Positions 16,523-25,331 of a stretch of DNA of 64,000 nucleotides are shown here, piece by piece. The notes beneath the pieces were generated by a model. That model saw only the letters and a list, made by a program, of their open reading frames with translations, was not told the origin of the DNA and did no database searches. This DNA comes from Paracoccaceae bacterium (lineage in GTDB: Bacteria; Pseudomonadota; Alphaproteobacteria; Rhodobacterales; Rhodobacteraceae): assembly GCA_007692585.1 (NCBI GenBank), contig REBU01000059.1:62001-126000 (forward strand), read 5' to 3'. The position numbers and the translations under genes are program-made. The first letter of the stretch is position 1; each line of letters starts with the position of its first letter.

Positions 16523-17676
16523 GATCCGAAATAGCCCCGCAGAATGCGTGAATAAACCGCCTTAAGCTTATGAATATGCTCTATTTCTGCATATTCATCG
16601 ACTTGATGCATCGACCGGCCGACCAAACCGAACTCGACAACCGGGCAATGGTCCTTCACGAAGCGCGCATCCGACGTCCCGCCAGAGGTCGACAAGACAG
16701 GCGCGACCCCACATTCCGCTTCCACGGCCTGTGCGACCAGATCAACCAGGGGGCCGGGCGGCGTCAGGAAGCTCTCGCCTGAAATATTAACATCAAGATC
16801 AAGCGAAACACCGCTGTTTTCGCAGGATTTATCTGCCTCCATCTTCACCTGCGCTGACAGCGATGCCGCGGAGTGCAGATCATTGAACCGGATGTTGAAC
16901 ACCGCACGCGCCCGCGCGGGGATCACATTCGTGGCCGGATTGCCGACATCGATCGTGGTCAGCGCCAAGGTTGACGGATCGAAATGCGCCGAGCCCTGAT
17001 CCAGCGCATGGCGCGCAAGCCGGTCGAGAAACCCCACCAGCACAGGCAGCGGGTTTTTCGCCCGATGCGGATAGGCCGCATGCCCCTGCACGCCTGTTGC
17101 GCTCACCGTGACCGTCATCGAGCCACGCCGCCCGATCTTGATCATCTCGCCCATCACATCGGGACAGGTCGGCTCGCCCACCAGACAGACCGACATCGCC
17201 TCGCCCATCTCGGCCATCCAGTCGAGCAGCGCGACTGTGCCATCGGTGCCCGGCCCCTCCTCATCGCCCGTGATCGCCAGGATCACTGCCCCGTCGGGCG
17301 GGCTGTCGCGCACGAAATCCACAGCCGCTGCGACAAAGGCCGCAACGCCCGATTTCATGTCGCAGGCCCCGCGCCCCCAGATCCGACCCTCGGAAATCTC
17401 GGCGCCGAACGGCGCGTGGGTCCAGTCCGCCGGATCGCCCAGCGGCACGACATCCGTATGGCCATTGAAGCCGAAGGTGCGCGCATGCCCCTTCGCGCCC
17501 CAGCGCGCAAAAAGATTGGGCGTGCCCGCGCGGTCAACGCGCGTGCAGTCGAACCCGGCGTCAGTTAACAGCTTTTCCAGCAAGACCAACGCGCCCCCCT
17601 CATCCGGCGTGACAGAGGGGCAGCGGATCAGGTCGGCCGTCAATGCGACCGGGCACAGCCGATCAGTCGCCATCAT
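16519..17676 (-). CDS. dapE: Succinyl-diaminopimelate desuccinylase
   Basis: A 385-aa di-zinc M20 peptidase-family enzyme that hydrolyses N-succinyl-L,L-diaminopimelate in the lysine and meso-DAP pathway. It has the metal-binding [31 protein letters not shown] and the catalytic [13 protein letters not shown] (EE) motif, with GGTSDARF and [14 protein letters not shown] near the C-terminus, all characteristic of DapE rather than ArgE. Two adjacent Met codons could start it (17676 or 17673). It overlaps the upstream small gene by 14 nt and the downstream GNAT gene by 4 nt, so the three form one translationally coupled unit. Confidence 0.95.
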   Translation of the reverse strand: MMATDRLCPVALTADLIRCPSVTPDEGGALVLLEKLLTDAGFDCTRVDRAGTPNLFARWGAKGHARTFGFNGHTDVVPLGDPADWTHAPFGAEISEGRIWGRGACDMKSGVAAFVAAAVDFVRDSPPDGAVILAITGDEEGPGTDGTVALLDWMAEMGEAMSVCLVGEPTCPDVMGEMIKIGRRGSMTVTVSATGVQGHAAYPHRAKNPLPVLVGFLDRLARHALDQGSAHFDPSTLALTTIDVGNPATNVIPARARAVFNIRFNDLHSAASLSAQVKMEADKSCENSGVSLDLDVNISGESFLTPPGPLVDLVAQAVEAECGVAPVLSTSGGTSDARFVKDHCPVVEFGLVGRSMHQVDEYAEIEHIHKLKAVYSRILRGYFGS

Positions 17677-18019
17677 TGTGATCCGTGTAATAGGTTTTTT
17701 GCGCGACGATCACCGCATTCTCGGCCAAGGCACGCTCCATCAGATCGCGCTCCTCCTCCGGGACCGTATCGCCAGCGGCCAACCGTTCCTCCAGAGTGCC
17801 GTAGCTCGTCACTTCCAGCGGTGCCACGCCTGCGGTCTTGAGCACCGCGACCGCTTCCCGCACGGCTTCGGCTTCGTCCACACCAGTGGCATAGATCAAG
17901 AGCGCGGCGCCGGTCGCATCCGCAGGCAGATCATCCTCCGGGCTGCGTCCCAACTCCACCAGAAGCGTGTAGACACGCTGCTGGCGCTTTTCCGGTTTGT
18001 CTGGTTTTGCCATGGCCAT
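17663..18019 (-). CDS. Conserved small acidic protein upstream of dapE, function unknown
   Basis: A 118-aa soluble protein starting [20 protein letters not shown]. It has a basic N-terminus, then an acidic alpha/beta domain ([35 protein letters not shown]). No catalytic motif or cysteine is visible. AGAAGG lies just before the ATG at 18019; MAKP at 18013 is an alternative. It overlaps dapE by 14 nt and is followed by GNAT, suggesting that it belongs to the dapE operon. Rhodobacterales genomes carry similar hypothetical genes beside dapE, to my recollection, but I cannot assign a role. Confidence 0.75.
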   Translation of the reverse strand: MAMAKPDKPEKRQQRVYTLLVELGRSPEDDLPADATGAALLIYATGVDEAEAVREAVAVLKTAGVAPLEVTSYGTLEERLAAGDTVPEEERDLMERALAENAVIVAQKTYYTDHNDGD

Positions 18020-18041
18020 CGTCCTTCTGTGGCTTGTCCTG

Positions 18042-18740
18042 TCAGGAAACCCCGCGCGAGGCAAGCCCCGCCATCCGCTGGCCCCATTCCGCATAGAGCG
18101 CGGCGCCAGGATGCAGCCCGTCCGCGGCCAGCCAATGTGGCGCAGGGTCAAGATCGAAAGGCACATGCACCACCCCATCGCGGGCCGCGCAGACACGCTG
18201 CAATTCAGCGTCCAGCGCATCAGCCCTGCGCCCGAGATGGGCGCGCAGCGGCATCGGAAACACCTCGAATGCCCCAAGCGGTGGTACGGCGGATGCAAGG
18301 ATCAGCCGCGCCCCGTATTCCGCGCGCAACTGGTCGATCAAAGCCGCCTGCCCGGCTGCAAACCGCCGCAGCGGGGTCTGGCGCAGCACATCATTCACGC
18401 CAAGCGCCAACACGACCACATCAACCGGCGCGCGCGCCGCCGCCAGAAGCCGCAGCGCGCCCGCAGTTGTCGCCCCGCTGCGCGCGCAGAGCTGCCAGTC
18501 CAGATGATGCATTCTGCCAAGATGGACGCAGATCTGGCCGACCAGCGCCTGATCCTGATGCGCCACACCAACCCCGGCCGCAGACGAATCGCCCAGCACC
18601 AGCAAGCGCAACGCCTGTCCCTGACCGCAGCTCCCCGCACGCGCCCCCGCAGCCTCTGGCAGGCGCGGCACGCGCGCGATCACCCCCAGCATCTGGGCCG
18701 CATGGAGGGGCGCAAGCGCGATATCGGACAGCCTGACCAT
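18042..18740 (-). CDS. SGNH/GDSL-family hydrolase (esterase)
   Basis: A 232-aa protein with all SGNH blocks: block I LLVLGDSSAAGVGV (nucleophile Ser), the block II Gly in RSGATTAGAL, block III ALGVNDVLRQT and block V DGLHPGAALYAEWG with the catalytic Asp and His. There is no signal peptide from the chosen start, so it is probably cytoplasmic. It may be an esterase, lipase or acyl-hydrolase; the substrate is unknown. The ATG at 18740 is preferred because the upstream extension reads through a GC-rich hairpin. Divergent from lpxD, which acylates lipid A, but a functional link is only conjecture. Confidence 0.88.
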   Translation of the reverse strand: MVRLSDIALAPLHAAQMLGVIARVPRLPEAAGARAGSCGQGQALRLLVLGDSSAAGVGVAHQDQALVGQICVHLGRMHHLDWQLCARSGATTAGALRLLAAARAPVDVVVLALGVNDVLRQTPLRRFAAGQAALIDQLRAEYGARLILASAVPPLGAFEVFPMPLRAHLGRRADALDAELQRVCAARDGVVHVPFDLDPAPHWLAADGLHPGAALYAEWGQRMAGLASRGVS

Positions 18741-18777
18741 GGCCAAGCGATAGCCTTTGTGCTGCGGGAAGTGAAGC

Positions 18778-18795
18778 GCGGGGGCTGGCCCCCGC
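18778..18795. repeat. Perfect GC-rich hairpin between divergent SGNH and lpxD genes
   Basis: GCGGGGGC (18778-18785) and GCCCCCGC (18788-18795) with a 2-bp centre. It resembles the hairpin part of the dispersed repeat but lacks the 28-bp core. It lies in the roughly 100-bp divergent promoter region. Confidence 0.6.
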
Positions 18796-18841
18796 AGGCG
18801 CAACCCAGTATGACAGGGCCATGAACCGGAAGGAACGCCGC

Positions 18842-19939
18842 ATGTCGCATACAATCGCTGAAATCGCTGCAGCGCTTGGCCTTCAGGCCATGGGCGACAC
18901 GGCTCTGCGCGTCACCTCGGCTGCAGAGCCTGCGGATGCAGGCCCGGACGCGCTGGCCATGGCCACGACCCCGAAATATGCCGCCAGCCTTGCACAGGGG
19001 CAGGCCCGCGCCGCGATGCTATGGGCGGGCGCAGATTGGCAGGCGCTGGGGCTGGAGGCCGCGATTTTCGCGCCGCGCCCGCGTTGGGCCATGGCGGGGG
19101 TCTGCGAGCTGCTCGATCCGGACTATGACTTCGGGACAGGCATCCATCCGCAAGCCTTCATCGACCCCAGCGCCGAGGTGGCGGAGGGCGCGCGGATCGG
19201 CCCGTTCACCTCCATCGGCGCGCGCACGCGCATCGGCCCCGGCGCGCGGATTGCCGCGAATGTCACTGTGGCCGAAGATGTGGTGATCGGACGCGATGTG
19301 ATCTTGCATGCAGGCGCCCGGATCGGGGCGCGCTGCGTGATCGGTGATCGCTATATCGGCCAGCCCAACAGCGTGGTGGGCGGCTGCGGCTTCAGTTTCG
19401 TGACGCCCGAGCCGTCGGGCGCGGAAGATGTGCGCGCGACACTCTCGGGCGAGCGGCAGATCCGCGCGCAGCGCTGGCACCGCATCCAGTCGCTTGGCGC
19501 TGTGCGCATTGGCGATGATGTGGAGCTTGGCGCGAACAGCTCCATCGATCGCGGCACGATTCGCGACACGGTGATCGGCTCGGGCACCAAGATCGATTCC
19601 GTCTGCCAGATCGGCCATAACGTGCAGATGGGCGAGGATTGCATGATGTGCGGCATGGCCGGTGTCGCAGGCTCGGCACGGATCGGAAACCGCGTGCTGC
19701 TGGCTGGCAAGGTGGCGGTCAATGACAATATCTTCATCGGCGATGATGTCATCGTCGGCGGGGCCAGCCGGGTCTATACGAATGTGCCGTCAGGGCGCAC
19801 GATGCTGGGGGATCCGGCAACGAAACTGGAAACTCAGCTGGAAATTCGCAAGGTCTTGCGCCGCCTGCCGCGTCTGGCGGCCCATGTCGCGGCGCTGCAG
19901 GACGCCGTATTCGGCAAAACGCCCCCAGGGCGGAATTGA
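18842..19939 (+). CDS. lpxD: UDP-3-O-(3-hydroxyacyl)glucosamine N-acyltransferase
   Basis: A 365-aa enzyme that adds the second 3-hydroxyacyl chain in lipid A synthesis. It has the N-terminal uridine-binding domain (residues 1-100), then a left-handed beta-helix of hexapeptide repeats (IGPFTSIGARTRIGPGARI) with the catalytic His-259 in VCQIGHNVQMGEDC, and a C-terminal helix pair. Length is typical. AAGGA lies about 9 nt before the ATG at 18842. LpxD normally sits with bamA, fabZ and lpxA; here it stands alone beside an SGNH hydrolase and a flavin reductase, so it may be a second copy or a relocated gene. Confidence 0.93.
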   Translation: MSHTIAEIAAALGLQAMGDTALRVTSAAEPADAGPDALAMATTPKYAASLAQGQARAAMLWAGADWQALGLEAAIFAPRPRWAMAGVCELLDPDYDFGTGIHPQAFIDPSAEVAEGARIGPFTSIGARTRIGPGARIAANVTVAEDVVIGRDVILHAGARIGARCVIGDRYIGQPNSVVGGCGFSFVTPEPSGAEDVRATLSGERQIRAQRWHRIQSLGAVRIGDDVELGANSSIDRGTIRDTVIGSGTKIDSVCQIGHNVQMGEDCMMCGMAGVAGSARIGNRVLLAGKVAVNDNIFIGDDVIVGGASRVYTNVPSGRTMLGDPATKLETQLEIRKVLRRLPRLAAHVAALQDAVFGKTPPGRN

Positions 19940-20005
19940 CCCTTGTCGGCGCGCAGGCCTGGGTTATCTCGCAGCCCAATGGCCGCGGACAAGAGGATCG
20001 AGCAA

Positions 20006-20518
20006 ATGGACGGCGCAGTGATGAATGAGGCCAGTTTCACCCCCGACGCCACGCATCAACGCGATTTTCGCGACGCGCTGGGGCGCTTCGCGACCGGCGT
20101 GACCGTGATCACGACGCGCACGGAGGCCGGACCGATGGGGATCACGGCCAACAGCTTCGCGGCCCTGTCGCTGGACCCTGCGTTGGTGATGTGGGCGCCG
20201 GGCCGCTTTTCGCGCCGCTTTGAGGCTTTCGCTCAGGCCGAATATTTCGCGATCCATGTGCTTGCGGCAGATCAGTTGCCCGTGGCGCAGCATTTCGCGG
20301 CCAAGGGCAGCGATTTCGATCTGCCCGATCTGCAGCAGGGTCTGGGCGGCGTGCCGCTTCTGCCAGGATGCCTGTCGCGCTTTGAATGTGCGCGCCATGC
20401 CGTGCATCCGGGGGGTGATCATGCGATTGTTGTGGGCCGCGTCCTGCGCGTCTGGAGCCAGGCGGGCGCGGGGCTGAGCTTTTTCGGCGGCACTTACGGC
20501 ACGATTGACGCAGGCTGA
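20006..20518 (+). CDS. Flavin reductase-like domain protein (FMN-binding)
   Basis: A 170-aa protein of the flavin reductase-like family, which uses NAD(P)H to reduce free or bound flavin for partner monooxygenases. The motifs are FRDALGRFATGVTVITTR, MGITANSFAALSLDPALV (FMN-binding), FAIHVLAADQLPVAQHFA and LSFFGGTYGTI at the end. The start is uncertain: ATGs at 19979, 20006 and 20021 are in frame; 20006 has a GAGGA site. There is no monooxygenase partner beside it. It lies between lpxD and bciA on the same strand, with gaps of about 66 and 54 nt. Confidence 0.9.
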   Translation: MDGAVMNEASFTPDATHQRDFRDALGRFATGVTVITTRTEAGPMGITANSFAALSLDPALVMWAPGRFSRRFEAFAQAEYFAIHVLAADQLPVAQHFAAKGSDFDLPDLQQGLGGVPLLPGCLSRFECARHAVHPGGDHAIVVGRVLRVWSQAGAGLSFFGGTYGTIDAG

Positions 20519-20572
20519 GACTGCGGGCTTGCGCCAGGCGCGCCAAACAGACAGATTGACGCCCGACAGAGA

Positions 20573-21544
20573 ATGACAGGCGCAATGCAGCAGCCAAGAC
20601 ATCATGTGATCCTACTGGGCGCAAGTGGCACGATTGGCCGCGCCACTCTGACGGCGCTGCTGGCGCAGGGCTACCGCGTCACCTGCCTGAGCCGCAATCC
20701 GCTCAGCTTGCCCGACGGCGTGGCGCAAAGCCGCGTGGTGTTCAGTGATCCTGCAGATATTCGCCGTGTCATGCGCGGGCTTCGGGCCGACGCGATCCTG
20801 TCCTGCATGGCATCGCGCAGCGGCAGGCCGCAGGATGCCTGGGCGGTGGATTACCGCGCCCATCTGCACGTTCTGGAAGCGGCCAAGGCCCTTGGCATCG
20901 GGCGTTTCGTGCTTCTGTCTGCGATCTGCGTGCAAAAACCCCTGCTGGAATTCCAGCGCGCCAAACGCGCGTTCGAGACTGCGCTGCAGTCAAGCCCGTT
21001 GCAATGGTCCATCGTGCGCCCGACGGCGTTTTTCAAATCGCTTTCCGGACAGGTCAAACGCGTGCAGGCAGGCAAACCATTTCTGCTTTTCGGCGACGGC
21101 GCCTTGACTGCCTGCAAACCGATCAGCGACCGCGATCTTGCGGAGTATCTGGTCAGCTGTCTGAGCGATCCGACGCGCGCGCAGCGTATCCTGCCCATTG
21201 GCGGGCCCGGCCCGGCTCTGACCCCGCAGGCTCAGGGCGAGATGCTGTTTGACCTGCTCGACCGGCCCGCCCGCTTCCGCCGCGTGCCGGTCGCGCTGAT
21301 GGACGGCATCATTGGCGGGCTGGCAGCACTTGGGCGCGTGTCGTCCGCCATGGCTGACAAGGCCGAATTCGCCCGCATCGGGCGCTATTATGCCACCGAA
21401 TCGATGTTGCTCTGGGATGCGGAGGCCGCCCGCTATGATGCAGATGCGACGCCGGAACATGGCAGAGATCGACTGCGTGACCATTATGCAGCGCTGATCC
21501 GCGGGGAAGCTGTGACAGACCTCGGCGCGCATGCCATGTTCTGA
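20573..21544 (+). CDS. bciA: Divinyl (proto)chlorophyllide a 8-vinyl-reductase, BciA type
   Basis: A 323-aa NmrA-like Rossmann protein with the NADPH-binding ILLGASGTIGRATLTALL at residues 13-30. It shows several stretches characteristic of BciA: ICVQKPLLEFQRAKRAFE, WSIVRPTAFFKSLSGQVKR, GDGALTACKPISDRDLAEY, LPIGGPGPALTPQAQGEMLF and IGRYYATESMLLWD. BciA reduces the C8 vinyl group of the chlorophyll precursor, a step of bacteriochlorophyll a synthesis, with NADPH. The gene is outside any photosynthesis cluster, as in Rhodobacter sphaeroides to my knowledge. Starts at 20573 or 20585 are both possible. It indicates that the organism probably makes bacteriochlorophyll. Confidence 0.92.
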   Translation: MTGAMQQPRHHVILLGASGTIGRATLTALLAQGYRVTCLSRNPLSLPDGVAQSRVVFSDPADIRRVMRGLRADAILSCMASRSGRPQDAWAVDYRAHLHVLEAAKALGIGRFVLLSAICVQKPLLEFQRAKRAFETALQSSPLQWSIVRPTAFFKSLSGQVKRVQAGKPFLLFGDGALTACKPISDRDLAEYLVSCLSDPTRAQRILPIGGPGPALTPQAQGEMLFDLLDRPARFRRVPVALMDGIIGGLAALGRVSSAMADKAEFARIGRYYATESMLLWDAEAARYDADATPEHGRDRLRDHYAALIRGEAVTDLGAHAMF

Positions 21545-21552
21545 GCGTGGGT

Positions 21553-21616
21553 GGGGGGCGCTGCCCCCCCGGTCCCTGCGGTCCCGCCCCCCGGGATATT
21601 TTTGCAAGGATGAAAG
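21553..21616 (-). repeat. Dispersed repeat copy 2 between convergent bciA and TRAP permease genes
   Basis: The 28-bp core (21589-21616) is the exact reverse complement of 6833-6860. It is accompanied by GGGGGGC (21553-21559), loop GCT, GCCCCCC (21563-21569), which follows the bciA stop by 9 nt. Lying between convergent stops, it may act as a bidirectional terminator. Confidence 0.85.
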
Positions 21617-21624
21617 CCCGACGG

Positions 21625-24267
21625 TCAGAACGCAGGTTGGGTCTGGCGTCGGCGCTGCAGCATGATCACACCGAACAGCAACAGGAAGGCCGGGATATAG
21701 AAGAGCTGTTCGGGCATCCGGTCGGCCGGGCGCAGCACCGCACTCAGCTCGACCTGTTCGCGCCCATAGAAGTCGAAATCGCCAAGGCTGCGCTGAAACG
21801 GGCTGCCGAACATCGGTTCATCGAGCACCATCCGCGTATCATCCGGCATCAGGAACAGCCCGGTATCGGCCAGTCGCTGCGCGGCGGGCGTATCGTCGAT
21901 ATCGAGCACCAATGTCAGGCTGCGTGGCGCGCCAGTGTTGAAATCCGGGCCGGACACTTCAATGCGGATCTGATCCCCCGGGGAGGCCGCTGTCAGAACC
22001 TCCTCGAATTGCAGACCCGACAGGCGCTCGAATTGTGGCTGAACCCGGTCGAGCCAGAAATTCGGCACAAAGAGTGTGAAGGCCACCAGCAAAAGCGCCG
22101 CGGATTCGTGGATTTTCGAGCGGGCGAGGAAATAGCCCTGCGTCGCTGCCGCGAAAAGCAGCATCGCGAAGGTTGCCACCACGAAGATGAACCCGGCCTG
22201 CATGAGCCCCGCCATCGTGCCGAGATCCACGCCATAGAGGATCAATGTCGGATTATAGATGAACAGGAACGGCAGCGCGAGCGTGCGCAGGCTGTAGAAG
22301 AAGGCCTGAAAGCCCGTCTTGATCGGATCGCCGCCCGACACCGCAGAGGCTGCGAAACTCGCAAGCCCCACGGGCGGGGTGACATCGGCCATGAGCCCGA
22401 AATAGAAGACGAAGAGATGCGCCGCGATCAAGGGCACGATCAGCCCTTCCTGCGCACCCAGACTGACCACCACGGTCGCCATCAGTGACGAGACGACGAT
22501 GTAATTTGCCGTGGTCGGCAGACCCAGCCCAAGGATCAGCGAGAACAGCCCCACCAGCAGGAGCATCAGGAACAGATTGCCAAGTGCCAGCATTTCGACC
22601 AGCCCGGCCAGTTCCGTGCCAATCGGCGTGCGCGTCACAGTCGCCACGATGATGCCGGCAGCCCCGGTCGCGACCGCGATGCCGATCATGTTGCGCGCGC
22701 CTGCGATCATGCCATCAACCAGATCCGTCAGGCCCAGGCGCAATTCACTGAGCACATTGCCTTCGCCGCGCATCAGCGCCTTGATCGGGCGCTGCGTCAG
22801 GATGATGAACAGCATCGCCATCACCGCAAAATACGCTGATTTCGCCGGCGACTGGCGCTCGACCATCAGAAACCAGACCAGCACCACAATGGGCAGCAGG
22901 TAATGCAGGCCAGTGGGGAAGACTTCGCGCATCACAGGCAGCTTGATCTCTTTCTCGTTGGGATCGTCCAGCTCCAGCTCGGGCCGCCCCGCCGCGACCC
23001 AGAGACAAGCCAGGTAGATCGCCAGCAGTGCCAGCAGGATCACCGGCTCCGAGATCGCGGGCGCGACATCGCGCAAGACCCCGATCGCCGCAATCGCACC
23101 GTAGAAGGCCGCGCCAGTCACCACGAAGCCGATGGCCGTCTTCCAGAGCATCGTCAGCAGATTAGCGCCGGAGCCAAGCGCCGGAATCCCGTTTTTCAGC
23201 GCTTCGAGATGCACGATATAGATCAGCGCGATATAGCTGATCACCGCCGGGATGAAGGCGTGTTTGATCACCTCGACGTAAGAAATCCCGACAAATTCGA
23301 CCATGAGGAACGCCGCCGCACCCATCACGGGCGGCATGATCTGACCATTGACCGAAGACGACACTTCGACCGCGCCCGCCTTTTCCGCGGTAAAGCCCAC
23401 GCGCTTCATCAGCGGGATGGTGAATGTCCCCGTGGTCACCACATTGGCGATCGAGGAGCCCGAAATCAGCCCTGTCGCACCTGACCCGACCACGGCCGCT
23501 TTCGCAGGCCCGCCGCGCAGATGGCCAAGGCCCGCGAAGGCCAGCTTTATGAAGTAATTACCCGCGCCCGCCTTGTCCAGAAGCGCTCCGAACAGCACGA
23601 ACAGGAACACAAAGGCCGTGGAGACCCCCAGCGGGATGCCAAAGACCCCTTCGGTCGACAGCCATTGCGTGTTGATGATGCCGTTGAAACTGCGGCCCTC
23701 ATGCGCGATCAGATCGGGGATCAACCACCCCTGACCAAAGTAGGAATAGGCCAGAAAAACCCCGCCGACAATCGTCAGGGCTGGCCCCAAGGCGCGGCGC
23801 GACGCTTCCAGCAGAAGTACCAGACCAATCGTGCCGACGATGATCTGTTCTTGTGTGGGCAGGCCGGAGCGCGCCGTCGAGGAGAGCTCGCGCGAAAACC
23901 AGAAGACGTAGAAGGCGCAGCCCGCCGCCGTCAGCGCAAGCACCCAGTCATACCAGGGAATGTAGCGGCGCGGCGAGGACTTGAACGCCGGATAGGCGAG
24001 AAAGGCCAGAAACAGCGCGAAGGTCAGATGCATGGGCCGCGTCATGTCCGAGCCGATGACGCGGGCGAACGGGATATGCTGGGCCCATTGGAATTGCAGA
24101 TCCGCGATCCAGATCTGAAAGGCGGACCACATGAAGGCCACGACAGCGATCAGCAGCGCAACGGCGCGATTGGTCGGATTGCGGCCACCGGAATCGGTGC
24201 TTGCGACCAAATCCTGCAATTCATCATCTGAAAATTGCCGAGCTTCAGGCTTTTGCGCAGAAGACAT
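21625..24267 (-). CDS. TRAP transporter fused permease (DctQM type) of a TRAP-TAXI system
   Basis: An 880-aa polytopic inner-membrane protein in which the small DctQ-like and large DctM-like TRAP subunits are fused, as in TAXI-TRAP systems. It has roughly 18 or more hydrophobic segments and conserved DctM patterns such as GSGATGLISGSSIANVVTTG, MPPVMGAAAFLMVE, GLGLPTTANYIVVSSL and ADVTPPVGLASFAASAV. It imports a substrate with a Na+ gradient, delivered by the binding protein encoded upstream. The start at 24267 (MSSAQKPEAR) has a GGGGGAA site; earlier starts are possible. The C-terminal 150 residues form an extra domain with DRVQPQFERLSGLQFEEVL. Confidence 0.93.
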   Translation of the reverse strand: MSSAQKPEARQFSDDELQDLVASTDSGGRNPTNRAVALLIAVVAFMWSAFQIWIADLQFQWAQHIPFARVIGSDMTRPMHLTFALFLAFLAYPAFKSSPRRYIPWYDWVLALTAAGCAFYVFWFSRELSSTARSGLPTQEQIIVGTIGLVLLLEASRRALGPALTIVGGVFLAYSYFGQGWLIPDLIAHEGRSFNGIINTQWLSTEGVFGIPLGVSTAFVFLFVLFGALLDKAGAGNYFIKLAFAGLGHLRGGPAKAAVVGSGATGLISGSSIANVVTTGTFTIPLMKRVGFTAEKAGAVEVSSSVNGQIMPPVMGAAAFLMVEFVGISYVEVIKHAFIPAVISYIALIYIVHLEALKNGIPALGSGANLLTMLWKTAIGFVVTGAAFYGAIAAIGVLRDVAPAISEPVILLALLAIYLACLWVAAGRPELELDDPNEKEIKLPVMREVFPTGLHYLLPIVVLVWFLMVERQSPAKSAYFAVMAMLFIILTQRPIKALMRGEGNVLSELRLGLTDLVDGMIAGARNMIGIAVATGAAGIIVATVTRTPIGTELAGLVEMLALGNLFLMLLLVGLFSLILGLGLPTTANYIVVSSLMATVVVSLGAQEGLIVPLIAAHLFVFYFGLMADVTPPVGLASFAASAVSGGDPIKTGFQAFFYSLRTLALPFLFIYNPTLILYGVDLGTMAGLMQAGFIFVVATFAMLLFAAATQGYFLARSKIHESAALLLVAFTLFVPNFWLDRVQPQFERLSGLQFEEVLTAASPGDQIRIEVSGPDFNTGAPRSLTLVLDIDDTPAAQRLADTGLFLMPDDTRMVLDEPMFGSPFQRSLGDFDFYGREQVELSAVLRPADRMPEQLFYIPAFLLLFGVIMLQRRRQTQPAF

Positions 24268-24328
24268 CGCGTGTTCCCCCATGTCGTGATCTTGATATTC
24301 TTGCCCTGCCGTGCGCGGCATGGGGACA

Positions 24329-24352
24329 CACGGTGCCCCGAAGGGCACCGTG
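24329..24352 (-). promoter_or_regulatory. Intercistronic UUCG hairpin between TRAP binding protein and permease genes
   Basis: A perfect 10-bp stem, CACGGTGCCC/GGGCACCGTG, with TTCG loop on the minus strand, 13 nt after the binding-protein stop. It should stabilise the upstream message and lower permease expression, as known for other binding-protein operons. Confidence 0.7.
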
Positions 24353-24365
24353 CAGAGGCTTCAGA

Positions 24366-25331
24366 TCATTCGATCAGGCCAGCTTCGCGGAAATACCGCT
24401 CTGCACCGGGATGCAGTGGCGCGGACAGACCGTCATTGGCCATTTCCGCCGGATCGAGATTGGCCAGCGCCGGATGCAGGCTCGTGAACTGGTCGAGATT
24501 CTCGAAAATCGCGCGGGTGACCTGATAACCGATTTCCTCGCTCACCGCATCGGAGCTGACGAAGGTCGCACCGACACCGAAGGTGGTCACATCTTCCGAG
24601 CTGCCGCGATACATGCCACCTGGAATGGTCGCCATGCGGTAATAGGGCCGCTCCTCGACCAGGGCGCGGATCGCGTCATTGTCGACATTGACCAGCACTG
24701 TATCGCAAGCGGTGGTGGCTTCCTGAATCGCGCCCGAAGGATGGCCGACCGTGTAGACGATGGCATCGACATTGTTGTCGCACAGCGCCAGCGACTGTTC
24801 TGCAGGCGGCAGTTCCGTCGCCTGCGCGAAGGTGTCGAGCGTCCAGCCCATCGCCTCCATCACCACATCCATCGTGCCACGCTGGCCAGAACCGGGATTG
24901 CCGATATTGACGCGCTTGCCGGCCAGATCATCGAAATTGGTGATGCCGCTATCGGCGCGCGCCACGACCGTGAAGGGCTCGGGGTGCAGCGCGAAGACAG
25001 CGCGCAGTCCTTCAAAGGCGCCGGTTTCCTCGAATTGCGACGTGCCGTTGAACGCGTGATATTGCCAGTCGGACTGTGCCACGCCAAATTCCAGCTCGCC
25101 CGAGCGGATGGCGTTGATGTTGAAGATCGAGCCACCGGTCGATTCGACGCCGCAGCGGATGCCGTGTTCGGCACGGTCGCGATTGACAAGACGACAGATC
25201 GCGCCGCCTGCAGGGTAATACACACCCGTCACACCACCCGTGCCGATCGAGATAAAGGTTTCCTGAGCCAGGGCGCTTGTGCCCATCAGAAGACCCGCGG
25301 TCATTATCCCGGTCGCAAGAGATTTATTCAT
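24366..25331 (-). CDS. TAXI family TRAP transporter solute-binding protein
   Basis: A 321-aa secreted protein. The signal peptide spans residues 1-22 (MNKSLATGIMTAGLLMGTSA ending in LAQ). The mature protein starts with ETFISIGTGGVTGVYYPAGG, the TAXI signature, and contains RVNIGNPGSGQRGTMDVVMEA and ATTACDTVLVNVDND. It captures a substrate in the periplasm for the TRAP permease; glutamate or related acids have been reported for some TAXI proteins, but specificity cannot be read here. GGAGGACTAT precedes the ATG, a very strong ribosome site. The neighbouring M20 amidohydrolase, across 311 bp on the same strand, may process the imported compound. Confidence 0.95.
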   Translation of the reverse strand: MNKSLATGIMTAGLLMGTSALAQETFISIGTGGVTGVYYPAGGAICRLVNRDRAEHGIRCGVESTGGSIFNINAIRSGELEFGVAQSDWQYHAFNGTSQFEETGAFEGLRAVFALHPEPFTVVARADSGITNFDDLAGKRVNIGNPGSGQRGTMDVVMEAMGWTLDTFAQATELPPAEQSLALCDNNVDAIVYTVGHPSGAIQEATTACDTVLVNVDNDAIRALVEERPYYRMATIPGGMYRGSSEDVTTFGVGATFVSSDAVSEEIGYQVTRAIFENLDQFTSLHPALANLDPAEMANDGLSAPLHPGAERYFREAGLIE

